A stretch of DNA of 64,000 bases from Siphonodentalium dalli (GCA_032622095.1 CP136068.1:126423989-126487988); one strand, 5' to 3'; positions 31,364-43,836 are shown, counted from the stretch's first letter. Numbers and translations are program-made. The notes: generated by a model from the sequence alone, not told the origin.

Positions 31364-31432
31364 ATGGGCAACGGTTCGTCAATAGAACCCACGAAAACAG
31401 TATTCCTGGAGGTGAACGGACATACCGAGAAG
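31364..31432 (+). CDS. PDE9A: PDE9A-like coding exon 1
   Basis: 23 codons from ATG to a perfect donor (AAG|GTGAGT at 31433). The peptide starts 'MGNGSS', continues '..KTVFLEVNGHTEK' and ends in phase 0. It parallels the start of vertebrate PDE9A, which from memory begins M-G-S-G-S-S and has an 'I-Y-L-D-I-D-G-R' segment at the same place. Joined to the next two exons the resemblance extends over about 72 residues. PDE9A hydrolyses cGMP with high affinity. This N-terminal leader is outside the catalytic HD domain, and the M-G-x-x-x-S start fits an N-myristoylation site (inference). The product is partial here: the catalytic exons are beyond the window. Confidence 0.85.
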
Positions 31433-31584
31433 GTGAGTTTGATTCGTGAAGAAAATCTGAACTACACTCACTCGGTATCCATATATAGTACATGTAGTAA
31501 TACAGTACCGTATACCAATATTAAACAATAATAGTACTGTCCCAAATTTTCAGGCACGCTAACTCAAAAGTAATGATAAAGCTC

Positions 31585-31925
31585 TTGTTTTATAATTTAC
31601 AGCTACATGGCGGTTTGCGCTCAACGATACACAATAATATTCGCTGTTGATTTGTTCCCGGTATCGAAGTAGGTCGATAAATACTTAACAGGCATTATAC
31701 ATGTATGTCACAGAAATAAGCATTGTAGTGATAAAAAATACAAATTTGAACACGGTGTTTGAGTTCCAAACAAACAACAGCCACGCGCGCGGCATGGTAC
31801 AGAAAAGAGCGGTCCGTGTTACTTTAGTCCAGTTATAGTAGAAATAATAAGTTATGTGTAAAACATTGAATAAAAACTGGAAAATGTCTGTGACCATGGC
31901 AAGTATTTTTCACAGCATATGAAGC
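31585..31925 (-). repeat. Interspersed repeat family T, copy 3 (inverted)
   Basis: Inverse of the 1640 and 2460-2797 copies. Shared motifs are GGCGGTTTGCGCTC, GAAGTAGGTCGATAAAT, GAGTTCCAAACAAACAACAG and CGGCATGGTACAGAA. Confidence 0.5.
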
Positions 31926-32747
31926 CGGCATATCAATATCTCGTGTATGTGTAAACATAACTCAAACCTACTTCCAAATTACGTAGAACAAAAATGGAAG
32001 CTCGAATGAGTCATAAATCCCGACAAAATTTGAAAGAGCTTTTCACCAACTAATTTCTCTGGATCTATCCGGTAAAACATCTTGAATTTCATATATGATC
32101 ATCTTCATTATATATATATATTCCAGTGCATTTATGGTTTCACCTCAACCTAATTGCAACACAAAGTTTCTCAGTGGGAATAAATACGTTAACCCATCGC
32201 AGACAACATACTGAAATTAAAAACAAAAATAATCAAGAAAGGCGAAATTGATGAATTGTGTTATTAACACAATTCATCAATTTCGCCTTTCTTGAATAAA
32301 TTTGTAAATATTTGATAAAATACTCAATTTATGTTTTTTAAAGAACTTTAAGAGTACTCAATCCTGATTACAGAACAGAAAACCTTTTCCAGATACGTTG
32401 AGTATTCTTCGAGTTATGTCCCTCCAAAATTGGGAGTTTATCTAATTTGATATCCTCAATTTCCAAAAATTTCTTTAAATCAATTTTGTATGGTCTTGTA
32501 TTTTAAAAACTAAAGAAAATGAAGGGATTTCTTCTTGTTTTAGTAATTTGCTCTCTAGGTTGTACATAAAAATAATTTCTTTATGCATCTATGATTGAGA
32601 GAACAAAAATATTCTTAAACAAAATGTGTGTTCTATTATATTGACTATGCCTGTGATCCAGAAGCGGCGTGATGAAATAGCATATTTGAGGTCATACAAC
32701 TCAATAAATATATATCCATATTTCCTATATTTCTCATAATCACTTAA
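31926..32747. other. Intronic stretch with one perfect palindrome
   Basis: Apart from the palindrome at 32234-32294 nothing was recognised. The last about 50 bp (TATATATCCATATTTCC…ATAATCACTT) resemble the unit repeated at 33870-34095. Confidence 0.4.
32234..32294. repeat. Perfect 61-bp palindrome
   Basis: Two 30-bp arms (TCAAGAAAGGCGAAATTGAT… and its exact complement) around a single central T. There is no spacer. Confidence 0.85.
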
Positions 32748-33863
32748 AGATACGGGCGGCGTTGGCGGTGGATATGCTGTTAAAATATTCACCTCATTCA
32801 AAAACCGCCATAAACAGAAATAATAGACCTTGTTCTTATACCAATCAGAAATATGGCATAAACAGTATGTTATTGTAAAATCTTTTTCCTTTGTTATGTA
32901 AACAAAAGAAAGCAAAAAACGTTACAGAACCTGGTTTTTATTTAGATCCGGATATGGTAAACGTAAAGAGCGTTATTTGTTACTGTTTTCCTGATATGGA
33001 AATAATAAAGAGCGTTTATGTCATTTGTGTGCGATTAACCAATAGAATTGCGCTGTGTTATGTAAACAGAAGCAAAACTTCTGTAACACGAGCAGGCTCT
33101 TGTTTACGTAAACCATCGCACGTCTTGACGACAATATACTATTTACGCGCTGATTATGTTTGGCATATGAACAATACTATATATTTTTTATTGTAATTCA
33201 ATTGAGTATTTGTTACTAAAATCAAGCATTCTGATTGGCCGAGAGCGGCTAACTTTCGTTTTCGATTCACCGACATCGGCCGCTTCAGCGTGCATCAAAT
33301 CTGAATGTAGCACGGTCAAATGTAATCGGCCCAGAACGAGTAGCGAAACGAGCACACCCGCGCGTTGTTGTCTATAGATACCGTCCATCGGCCGCTTCAG
33401 CGTGCATCAAATCTGAATGTGGTACGGTACAATTTGATCGGCGCAGAACGGAGTAGCGAAACGAGCCAACCCGCCCCACAGGAAATGGTTACGGAGCAGT
33501 GTTCCGAGTAACGCAATGGACACACCCAATGATTTGTGCACGGTGACAACGGCGAAATGAAAGTCTCGATTCGTGTCATGAAAATGACTAAATGATACTT
33601 TTTATAGATTTTTTTTTGCAAATTTCTTGCTAGATAGAATTACAATGGAGATAAACGTACCCTGTTTCGTTGTACATTCTGGGATTCGAGCATGAAAACA
33701 GTTTGTGAACTCGCCGGCAAGCCGGCCTCGTTCACAAACTGTTTTCATGCTCGAATCCCAGAATGTACAACTCAACAGGGTATGTTTATCTCCTAAATAT
33801 TCCTTCTGTTGATGGCGATTTGAACAAATATGAATATTTCTGCAACGAACGCCGCCCGTGCCT
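32748..33863. mobile_element. TTAA-type MITE family Q, copy 2, interrupted
   Basis: TTAA at 32744-32747 and 33864-33867, with ends AGATACGGGCGGCGTT and AACGCCGCCCGTGCCT. It is colinear with the uninterrupted copy at 52673-53194, except for about 600 bp of extra DNA from about 33192 to 33797. Confidence 0.82.
33192..33797. mobile_element. Insert within MITE Q, ending in a long hairpin
   Basis: Contains a CATCGGCCGCTTCAGCGTGC..CAAATCTGAATGT block twice (about 33273 and 33387) and ends in a 147-bp hairpin. The hairpin arms are 33647-33710 and 33730-33793, 64 bp each and nearly perfect, with a 19-bp spacer holding GCCGGCAAGCCGGC. Element type is unknown. Confidence 0.6.
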
Positions 33864-33869
33864 TTAAGT

Positions 33870-34095
33870 ATACAAGGTTAAGCGCACTGTGGAGGAATTT
33901 CCAAAATCATTGTCTAGACAAATAACTTTTGGCCCTATGAATCCTTAGTATTAACTCTAAAAAATATATATCCACATTCCTTGTATTTATCATAATCACT
34001 TTAGGATACAAGGTTAAACGCACTGTGGAGGAATTTCCAAAATCATTGTGTAGACAATCAACTTTTGTCCCTATGAATCCTTTGTATTTACTTTT
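33870..34095. repeat. Tandem pair, about 135-bp unit
   Basis: GCGCACTGTGGAGGAATTTC, then CAAAATCATTG, then CCTATGAATCCTT occur at 33881 and again at 34017. Part of the unit also flanks the left side of MITE Q at about 32700-32747, so Q landed in this array. Confidence 0.7.
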
Positions 34096-37000
34096 TTCTA
34101 AAAATGTTGTCCGTTTTAAAGGTTTTGAATATAAATAGTAAAAGCAATGTGCGTTTAATGTGTAAAATGTCCTCCTAACACACTTTAATGTTGAAAGAAT
34201 AGCCTAATATGTGATATGTCAATGAATGTCGCTGAATTTCACTCATTTTTTTCTGAAAACTGACGACAAACGTGAAGATCTGAAAATGGGTTAGGGGAAA
34301 CCATATTGACAAAATGTCAGAAAACATTGATCTTGATGCATAAAACGTTACTATCACCACCTCCTACACCTCCTGCCGTTAAAACGAGTAAACATATAAA
34401 TTAGATATAGTTAAATTTAAAACGAGCGCGCCACTATAAAAACGCATTGATATAGATATCGCATGGTACGTGGGAGATAAAAGAATTGGATACCTTCTCA
34501 CTTCTAGCGGCCACAATTAACAAACGCTTGAACCGATTCTTAACATTCTACAGCCAATCGATCGATTCAAAACTATATCTTCCAATTAGCGTACGCATAT
34601 CGAGGACAAACTGTTCGAAAACTTATCAAACAGACGCTTGACAAAAATGGGCCGAACCGGCAATTGGGTACCACTTTACTACAGAAACTATACCGGACAT
34701 TTCAAACTCGACACACCTGTTATACAAAACTTTTTCATGTATCGACAGATCTAATGTTAATCTGCCCAAATCGATGGCATATTTGAATCCAAGTCGCCAC
34801 TATTTCATATTTCAGCAAAAAAATTGATTTGCATTGAAAAAGAACTCAATGACCTATTGGCGAGCACACACTGATCTTTGATTGGTTAAATCGGCATTGC
34901 GCTGATTTTGTGTACTGCGAAGTCACTTTGTAACTATCATTAAATATATTAAAAGAGTGGCCTAATTATTGTTAAATATGTGAAAAGGTGTGGCTGATTT
35001 GATAAACGGAAAATAGTAGAAATCGCTGAGAGATAATTACCCAGGGATGTTAATAACGCTCCGGGAAACCTATATCGCTTCTGATCTACGGAAAGAATGT
35101 CGGGCAATTTCCATCCTGTCGCTGGCAGCTCTGATAAAGGGTGACCATGCAAATGAGATCAAAATAACAAGGAATACGGATTAATTGGACAGTAGAATTA
35201 ATACATCCAGTTTAATCCGGATGTATGTCGCCAATTAACGCCAGCTATGTTGCTAAATATAGGTAATATTCACTAACAATTATATAGCTAGTTATTAACC
35301 AGTATCATTGCACGCTCACACAAAGAACATTGGTGTAATAATTGGTCATGTCTCTAATTTAAATTAACCAATCGGAAGTCGGAATTACTGCTCTGTCGAA
35401 AGGGCACAGAAGGTCACTCAACCGGAGGTATGCATCATTTGGTCACCGTTTTCTATTTCATCGTCTTGTAAATTGAAAAGTTTAAATAATGACATCACAC
35501 AAGAGGTTGATCAACGCCGTCATAATTTCCAAGACTGTTCTTTGGATTCAGACATAACTACATGTAGTATAAGTAACAACATTTAGACGACAAATGTTAT
35601 CCTTATTTCAATGAATGAAACTTTTCCCACTGAAATCATTTAGCAATCAATTAAATAGTGCCGAACATTCCATTCACACCGATCTAGCCATTTCAGAAAC
35701 CACAACGCCTCCACTGCACACAATTTTAAATATTTACTTCTTAGTTCGGGATGAATTGATAAATCGACGATAAAACAACGAGTATTGCTGTATGTAAGTC
35801 ATATAAAAGCAACAAACAACACACACGCGCGTATGTTAACGAAATATAACCGTGCACAAAACGGGCGTGCTTTTGATCTTGTAATTAACCATGGTGTGCC
35901 CTTGGTTGGCCGTAACATGGTACCGGTTGTTTCTGTTTTAAAGAGTAATCATGTTCGAGTGGTGTTGTTATATTGACAATGGGATTAGCGGTGTTATGTC
36001 TTGTCGGGTCAGATTTTATGTCTGAATGAGTTTTTATACTAGAATTTGCGCAACATGAGCTCGAGGAAATCGCACATCAACTTGGTTTAAGTGTTTTTAT
36101 AGACGAAACTAATCCATTGGAAAATATTGATGAAGATTAATTCCTGCGGCGATATCGATTGTCGAAGGAAGTAACGCTCGAATAAAGAGAGGCCAGCGGA
36201 AACAATTTTGGGTTTGGGTTGATTGGGATGTTTTTCATAATTTTTTGTGGTTATCAGAGTCCATGGCTTGTGATTGGCCCCCTGATTTCTGCTGTCTGGT
36301 TTTATTCTCTGGAATATTTGTATCTGTTCCAACAAATTATAATATTGACGGGTACCACGTATTATATATAGACTCAACATGGGGTGCTCTCTCGTCTTTG
36401 TTTCGCTTGCGGCCCATTTTTTCTATCCTATCTGATAACACACTATATCGACAGCTATATATGAACCACACTCTAAATGAAAACGTTCGCGTGGCGATCA
36501 CACGTGGTAACGTCGTGCAGCCCTAAAGGCGATAATTTTTTTGTCGAAATGATACGGGCGACAAAAAACATGACATCAAAATGCAGAAGGCGTGGAGTGT
36601 GTTTTCATTGTGTATGTCTCGCATATACCCATGTGTAAACAGGGAAACCAGTTTAAAAGTTAAACCGTTCCATCGAGAACAAGATATAATCTGCCTATAG
36701 CTTGAGATCGACTCTCCTTGTTATAGGGTTATGTTTACATTGCTGTAGATCTGTATACAGTTCTACATGCAAACTAGTGTAAACGGGTTGATATAGAAAT
36801 GTACACAGAATGAAAACGGTATTCGCTCGTGTGAGCAAAATCGTGTCCGTTAAAAGTCACGGTCAACACCGAGGCATTGCGACAGACAAATCTGATTTGA
36901 TTAATAGTTACCCGGGCTTTGCGAATGTGCTTAATCTTTCTTTGTCATTTCAACCCATGTATTTCATATGGAATACAACGAGCATTGAGACAATTGTCCG

Positions 37001-37790
37001 AAAATCCTATGCGCTCTCTTTATGTGGCAGTAGACCACGGCGGGGCCCACCATCTCATGCTTCTCTTAGACTCGACTGATGCTGACGCGGCACAGATTTG
37101 TTCTGCTGATAGTTGATTAATTTTTGTCTCTGGCCTAAACTGACACGACTCATAGTGAATTGTCAATTACCAGAGTACTGATGGGCGCGCGTTCACTATC
37201 AGTAATCATGTTGTGATCACAGTAATCCGCGACACTTGACTTCACATAGATCTGTATGCAGATCTCTACACCAATGTAAACTTGAACGCACCCTTAGCAA
37301 CACTAACATTGTGAGTTCAACGATAAATCTTTGTAAAATCCATGCTGAGTTGAGAGATATCTCAATGTGCCATTCCGATTGATACATGGCCATTTCGATA
37401 AAAACAAAATTCAGCAATATCATACTACATGTACTTCCCCAAAGTTGAAACTTACACCGGAAATTCATTGAACACATCTTAAGATTAAAACCTAGTACGC
37501 TGAATTACACAGTGTGTGACGAAAGCGGGCGGCTACCGCTTAGTCTAATGATCAGCACACGAATGATCAAGTGTTGGTGTAAAGTAGTAAACAACGAAGA
37601 TTATATACAGCAAAGCGATATAGAAGTTAGCTTCTCATGGAAATTATTCCTGTTTTCCATGGCTTCGTAATATTCGCGATATTTTGCTAGATTCTAGTCA
37701 TCCCCACTTATTGTGAGATGATCGAATTAAGAATGTAGACTAGCTCATTGATTATATTCCAGTAGAGGTGTCATTTATATGGTATACAAG
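34096..37790. other. Intronic DNA, no gene recognised
   Basis: About 3.7 kb with no supported coding exon. A related inverted pair of motifs (GTTTACATTG.TGTAGATCTGTATACAG near 36735, and its inverse near 37245-37285) suggests a decayed foldback element. No LINE or RT motif was seen. Confidence 0.4.
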
Positions 37791-37799
37791 CACAATTTC

Positions 37800-37935
37800 C
37801 ACTTTGAAGACTATCCAGATCATCTTGATCACATGTATGTTATATTATTGTATCGGGAGAGGGGCTTCGTAAGTTGTAAAAACTTGTGCCTCAATCCCTT
37901 TTGTATATTATACAAATAAAATATGTTTCAAGTCA
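37800..37935 (+). repeat. LINE 3'UTR tail
   Basis: GGGAGAGGGGCTTCGTAAGTTGT, then AAAACTTGTGCCTCAATCCC, then an AT-rich tail with AATAAA. The same structure, GAGAGGGGCAAGTT…AACTTGTGCCCCGATCCC, follows the LINE fragment at 51951-52382. The two halves pair as a hairpin, a typical 3'UTR recognition structure. Confidence 0.6.
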
Positions 37936-38160
37936 AAATCCAGATTGTAGTAAAGGAAACGACCAAGTAACGTTATGTAAATTCCGAACGTGCAACCACA
38001 AACTCCCAGTTGAGGTGGGTAGATGGCAAGACATTGATATCGAAGATCGTATTTGCACGCTATGCTCTTCGTCAAGAGTAGGCGATGAATTCCACTACGT
38101 GTTTAAGTATGAACAATTTACTTTACTTAGAAACCGCCTATACTGCCGAAAGAATTCATA
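37936..38160 (+). pseudogene. LINE ORF2 C-terminal fragment (Cys/His motif)
   Basis: Reads 'KFRTCNHKLPVEVGRWQDID', then 'RICTLCSSSRVGDEFHYVF'. This is the same C-terminal module as the outer LINE near 24590-24700 ('NNYLPIETGFW', 'VCTYCTRCSIGDEYHLIMEC'). The last Cys of the motif is replaced (K-Y-E instead of M-E-C). It is severely 5'-truncated. Confidence 0.72.
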
Positions 38161-38227
38161 GAAATGTCAAATGTTATATATAGTCATGAGCGAATTGGTA
38201 AATACAAAAGACAAAGTGTTATATCGC

Positions 38228-39226
38228 CGGCTATGTGTATTAATACAACATATTATAAAGGGATTTAAATAGATTATGAAGGTATATTAACCTTTGGTGC
38301 AATGATATTATAAATATGTATGTTATAGCGATGTTATATCTGGCCTATGTATTCCATATGTATATTAATACAACATATTATAAAGGAATTTAAATAGATT
38401 ATGAAGGTATATTAACCTATGGTGCAATGATATCATAAATATGTATGTTATAGCGATGTTATATCTGGCCTATGTATTTCATATGTATATTAATACAACA
38501 TATTATAAAGGAATTTAAATAGATTATGAAGGTATATTAACCTTTGGTGCAATGATATCATAAATATGTATGTTATAGCGATGTTATATCTGGCCTATGT
38601 ATTTCATATGTATATTAATAAAACATATTATAAAGGAATTTAAATAGATTATGAAGGTATATTATCCTTTGGTGCAATGATATCATAAATATGTATGTTA
38701 TAGCGATGTTATATATGGCCTATGTATTTCATATGTATATTAATACAACATATTATAAAGGAATTTAAATAGAATATGAAGGTATATTATCCTTTGGTGC
38801 AATGATATCATAAATATGTATGTTATAGCGATGTTATATATGGCCTATGTATTTCATATGTATATTAATACAACATATTATAAAGGAATTTAATTAGATT
38901 ATGAAGGTATATTATCCTTTGGTGCAATGATATCATAAATATGTATGTTATAGCGATGTTATATCTGGCCTATGTATTTCACATGTATATTAATACAACA
39001 TATTATAAAGGAATTTAAATAGATTATGAAGGTATATTATCCTTTGGTGCAATGATATCATAAATATGTATGTTATAGCGATGTTATATATGGCCTATGT
39101 ATTCCATATGTATATTAATACAACATATTATAAAGGAATTTAAATAGATTATGAAAGTATATTATCCTTTGGTGCAATGCTATAATAAATATGTATGTTA
39201 TAGCGATGTTATATCTGAGCCTATGT
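38228..39226. repeat. Satellite, eight 125-bp units
   Basis: The AAGGAATTTAAATAGATT motif recurs with exact 125-bp spacing (38260, 38385, 38510, 38635, 38760, 38885, 39010, 39135). Units are very similar, with few substitutions. The array ends 12 bp before the fold-back arm at 39238. Confidence 0.95.
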
Positions 39227-39763
39227 ATATTCTATATCATGGCCTACATACGGGACTAGCAGCTCCCAAGTCAACATAATTACCCTCGTGAAAATAGGTT
39301 AATATTGGACCAAAATATTCAAATAGGTTCATATTGAACTTATTTGATTCTGAAATAAGCCCATGGTAAGATTATACCCGTATAGCGTTAAATGGCATGG
39401 GCCGTAGTGAAAACACATTATAAAGTGCGTGAATCTGGTAAGTCGTGTCGATGAAAAAAGTTAGATGAAATACTGCTTATTTCGTATGGAACTAGTCCCA
39501 TATTGGACTATTTAAAACAAAACGCGTTTTAGGTCCACATACAGAGCGTATATTGAGGTTAAGTAATGCCAATATGAGCTTATTTCTCATTAAAATAAGC
39601 CCATTATGTGCTTATTTTTACGAGAACATGTTGACCAAGTAACTATTAACCAGTGTAATGGCTTTAGTGATGTTAGGTGATTGCTGGCATAGGTTAGACA
39701 CTTTTTGGCCAAATATATTCTGGCCACTTCCCACCGACAGTGTGAACCATGTCTATTGGTTAA

Positions 39764-39893
39764 CACTTTCATGTCGGGAGCTGCGCTGGCGCAAGACTAA
39801 AGACCCTGTGCCAGTGCATTCTCTGACATATGCGATTCGACCATAGGCCTAACAAATTTTATTTTATTTTTCGTAATTGTTAAGCAATGTAAC
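39764..39893 (+). mobile_element. TTAA-type MITE family P, truncated copy in the left arm
   Basis: TTAA at 39760-39763, then CACTTTCATGTCGGGAGCTGC and the first part of the palindrome (…GCCAGTGCATTCTC). It runs into a run of about 20 C at 39894 where the rest is deleted. It is the inverse counterpart of 41653-42093. Confidence 0.7.
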
Positions 39894-40114
39894 CCCCCCC
39901 CCCCCCCCCCCTCGTCTAGCCCAGATTGCGATGATGGTACCCTCGACCTGCATGTAACCACATCGTCTGCGGCGACATAACTGGACATGAAGCCATTTAT
40001 CCGAGAGATGGACTGCGTAGCAGACTGAACATAGGTTAAAACTTTTAGTTAAATACTCAGTAAGGTATCTCTATTTATGCAATAAACAATATAGAAGAAG
40101 CAATAATTTCCTTT

Positions 40115-40285
40115 AAATTTCATAATTTGGAGCGCAAGATGGCGCAGTATTAAGCACGCGATATCGCAATATTAAGCGCGAAATATTGCGATATTAAGCG
40201 CAAAATATTGCAATAATATCCCAAGCAACGATTATAAGCGTTTCTTATTGCGATATTGGGCGTTTTACTGGTACTGTACCAGCAT
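40115..40285. mobile_element. Fragment of a mariner-type MITE with GCGATATT motifs
   Basis: Repeats of (AT)ATTGCGATATTAAGCGC followed by ACTGGTACTGTA match the subterminal region and end of the complete element at 60274-60762. Confidence 0.6.
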
Positions 40286-40709
40286 AGTAGCAATTCATCA
40301 GGACCTACCAGCATCATGCATGTAGCAAAATAACAGGACCACTTAACCAGCTGTGATGCAGGTTTTGTTCCGCCAAGTGGCAAAATGCTATCATGACATG
40401 CAATCACCCAAGGGAGCATATGCACTTTATATGGGTAAAAATATGAACAATATCTGTCGAGAGTACTCATTAGTGAGAATCGTTACCTGTAAACACCGAC
40501 TAATGCATGCACACACGTTGTGCGATTGATCCACATAACCTGCGTGAACCACTCGCATCAACGTCGTGGATCTGTGTCCCCATTATCATGTCACTGAATA
40601 TATGGATTTTCGATATGCAGCACTGAAGTAGGCGTCGCACGGCACTCAAAAGGTACCATGATGAAGATTTGAGCCGTATATATAACAACAGAAGGTGGTC
40701 TTGGGTTAA

Positions 40710-41101
40710 CCCTTTACCCAACAGAACGGCCCTGTGCCAATGCATTCTCTTATATATGCGAGTCGACCATATGTCGCCTCGCATATATAAGGGAATGCAT
40801 TGGCTTAACACATTAAAAATTATAAAATTGTTAAAGAATGTAAGAAAAAATGGTAAAAAGTGTTAAAAAAAGATTTTTTTTAGGCCAATGCATTCTCTTA
40901 TATATGCGAGGCGACCTATGGTCGACTCGCATATATAAGAGAATGCATTGGCACAGGGCATAACTGTAACTATCACAATGTGGTCAAGGAGTCGGTTCCA
41001 ATGATATCCATATTTGTATGGTTCTATTGAGACAGACCGAAGATATTTTAGGCTGTTGAAGCTTTATTTGGCCGGTTTTGGCCGGTTTGTTGGGTAAAGG
41101 G
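40710..41101 (-). mobile_element. TTAA-type palindromic MITE, family M, copy 3
   Basis: 392 bp with perfect TTAA on both sides (40706-40709 and 41102-41105), inverted relative to copies 1 and 2. Palindromes lie at 40736-40804 and 40884-40952. It sits in the loop of the fold-back structure. Confidence 0.92.
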
Positions 41102-41652
41102 TTAAATCATGCCATAAATGCTCTACTCTGTCCATGCCCTTGGAAATCATTTTCCACCAGTTCAAAACCTGGAAACGTTTTGAAGTTATGACGGCGAACT
41201 TTATAGCATTGATAAAATAAAGCAGATTATTTATCTATTAGTTTGTAGCTGTTCCTTAATAATATAATTCACGGTAGGCGAATGTTGCAGCTCGAGATTA
41301 CATGAATTAGGCGACGTTTGTGAGCGGATTTTTTGTGGAAAAGCTCAAGTAGTTAGCTGTAACAAGTGATTGATACCTTACTGATAATTTAACTAAACGT
41401 TTTAACCTATGTTCAGTCTGCTACGCAGTCCATCTCTCGGATAAATGGCTTCCTTTCCAGTTATGTCACCGCAGACGATGTGGTTACATGCAGGTCGAGG
41501 GTACCATCATCGCAATTTGGGCTAGACGAGGGGGGTTTGAATTCGAACCCCCACGCTGGCGAAAAACTGGAGCTATTTGCAAGCTTCCTCTGAGTTGAAA
41601 GACATTTCAATGTGCGGAGCGTAACATGGCCATGTCCATGATAATGTGTTAA

Positions 41653-42093
41653 CCCTTTCATGGCGGGAGCTGCGCTGGCGCAACATTTAATACCCTGTGT
41701 CTATGCATTCTCTTATATATGCGAGTCGACCGCAGAATGCATTGGCCTAACAATTCTTTATAAAAAAAAATTCAGTTTTTCTTTAACAATTGTTATTATT
41801 TTTTTAATTATTTTTTTGTACATTCTTTAACAATTTATATCATTTTTTCCCAAACATTCTATAACAATTTCTATTATTCTGTCTTATATTCTTTAACTAT
41901 TTTCATTTTTATCATTACTTCTTACGTTCTTTAACAATGTTTTATATATGTTTTTCATTTTTTCTTACATTGCTTAACAATTACGAAAAATTAAATTAAA
42001 TTTGTTAGGCCTATGGTCGAATCGCATATGTCAGAGAATGCACTGGCACAGGGTCTGTAGTGTTGCGCCAGCGCAGCTCCCGGCATGAAAGTG
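41653..42093 (-). mobile_element. TTAA-type palindromic MITE, family P, most complete copy
   Basis: TTAA at 41649-41652 and 42094-42097. Ends are CCCTTTCATGGCGGGAGCTG, then CGCTGGCGCAACA, and the complement (…CCGGCATGAAAGTG). Both palindromes are partly deleted. The core has several tandem 'TTCTTTAACAATT' units of about 40-50 bp. Confidence 0.85.
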
Positions 42094-42829
42094 TTAACCA
42101 ATAGACATGGTTCACACTGTCGGTGGGCAGTGGCCAGAATATATTTGGCCAAAAAGTGTCTAACCTATGCCAGCAATCACCTAACATCACTTAAGTTGTT
42201 ACACTGGTTAATAATTACTTGGTCAACATGTTCTCGTAAAAATAAGCACATAATGGGCTTATTTTAATTAGAAATAAGCTCATATTGGCATTACTTAACC
42301 TCAATATACGCTCTGTACAAGCAGTATTTCATCTAACTTTTTTCATCGACACGACTTACCAGATTCACGCACTTTATAATGTGTTTTCACTACTGCCCAT
42401 GCCATTTAACGCTATACGGGTATAATCTTACCATGGGCTTATTTCAGAATCAAATAAGTTCAATATGAACCTATTTGAATATTTTGGTCCAATATTAACC
42501 TATTTTCACGAGGGTAATTATGTTGACTTGGTAGCTGCTAGTCCCGTATGTAGGCCATGCTTACTTATCATAAAAACAATGATTAGGTTCCGTACTAGTA
42601 CTGCATCCTGTATGTATCAGTTAACAACACATTACATTACTGATGTATGGTAGCCTACAATGAACAAATCAGTGTATATGTTCGGTGGTATTTTTGTAAA
42701 AATAAAAAATAAATAAAAAAAAGATTGCATGCTTTTCATTTTCTTGCTTTGATTTTGCTATCTCGTTTACTTATTATCTATTCTATTGTTTTTTGGTCGC
42801 CCAAAAACAAATTCGGGAGATCATAGAAC

Positions 42830-43225
42830 TGAGCCGTCCGCCCGGCTGCGCGTCCTTCCGTCTGGTGGGACGTCCGTCCAAAACGTTTGTTGTCCGGATG
42901 ATAACTTGAATAAATATTCAACAGAAACTGATGAAACTTGGTACTGTATGTGGTCTTCATTTGAGACAGTCCCGATCAAGTTCTAAGTTGGGTCCGGTTC
43001 GAACATTTCTAGCCGAGTTATGCCCCTTTTTCGTCTTAGAATGTGATGATTATTTGTTTGTCCGGATGATAACTTGGTTTATGATTATCCGATAGATATA
43101 AAATTTAGTATGTGGATTAATCTCATGAACATACAGGTCAAGTTCGTATTTGGATTCGGTCCGACCATTTTTGATGGAGATATGTCCCGTTTTCGACTTA
43201 ACATTTTCAAATTATTATTCTGGTA
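42830..43225. repeat. Two tandem monomers, about 166 bp
   Basis: GTCCGGATGATAACTTG occurs at 42893 and 43059. The trailing 'GAG(T)TATG.CCC.TTTTCG.CTTA' block occurs at about 43012 and 43178. These monomers resemble repeats I associate with molluscan genomes (memory, not a search). Confidence 0.6.
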
Positions 43226-43836
43226 TGTAATCAAATATGTTAACGACATAAACAGTTGGAAGCAAAGTTTGATTCAATTGTTTCATTTAAAATAAGGCAC
43301 CGGCCAAATAAACCAACCTATACGGGCGACGTGTCGCGTGTGGATAGGGGCCTTTTATTATTTTTGGTTTTCACAGCGGTCCTATATTTTGGTTTTTCAA
43401 TTCGGCCAAAGTTTCTGAAAAATAGGCAAAAAAAATTCCTGAACCCTGCGCATATATGAAACAAATGGACATACTGCGCCAGTTCTTCATACTTCCTAAT
43501 ACACATCGAAAATTGTTTGGGTATCGATTGATTCAAAATCTAATATCTAATACACGACTTAGGTAAATTGGACACAACAGGTAAACGCAATAACGTATTA
43601 TCGTCGTTTGCGGACAGTTTAGTACAATGACATTAATTGGTAATAACCGGTAGCGGCTATATGAGTTCCCAAATATAACCATCATTGATCGCAACAAATT
43701 ACTCCATCTCGGAACATCCACGCCTTAGGCCTTGATGACACGATGGCAGTCGTTTATCTAACCGGATATCAGTTTAGCATTAAGCGTGTGTCGGGATCTA
43801 GCAGGGCGGAACGGTACAGTCATAATCCTGTGTTAA

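Larger units (their letters stand above)
39238..42559. mobile_element. 3.3 kb fold-back structure with long inverted arms
   Basis: The left arm (39238-40069) is the inverse complement of the right arm (41372-42559), starting CATGGCCTACATACGGGACT and ending at GATACCTTACTG. The right arm is longer because it keeps a complete 441-bp MITE and about 130 bp of flank. The left arm instead has a C-run and a deletion at that point. The loop (40070-41371) holds a TTAA MITE and a mariner-like end. No transposase was seen and no target duplication is obvious. It could be a foldback transposon or a palindromic duplication. Confidence 0.8.

Noticed and set aside
39893-39915. Long C-run taken as a functional G-quadruplex site
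   Set aside because: It marks the deletion point in the left fold-back arm and is absent from the other arm. A homopolymer or assembly effect is more likely.
41515-41550. GGTTTGAATTCGAACCCCC looked like a tRNA B box
   Set aside because: It is a short self-complementary stretch with no A box or cloverleaf at the right distance.
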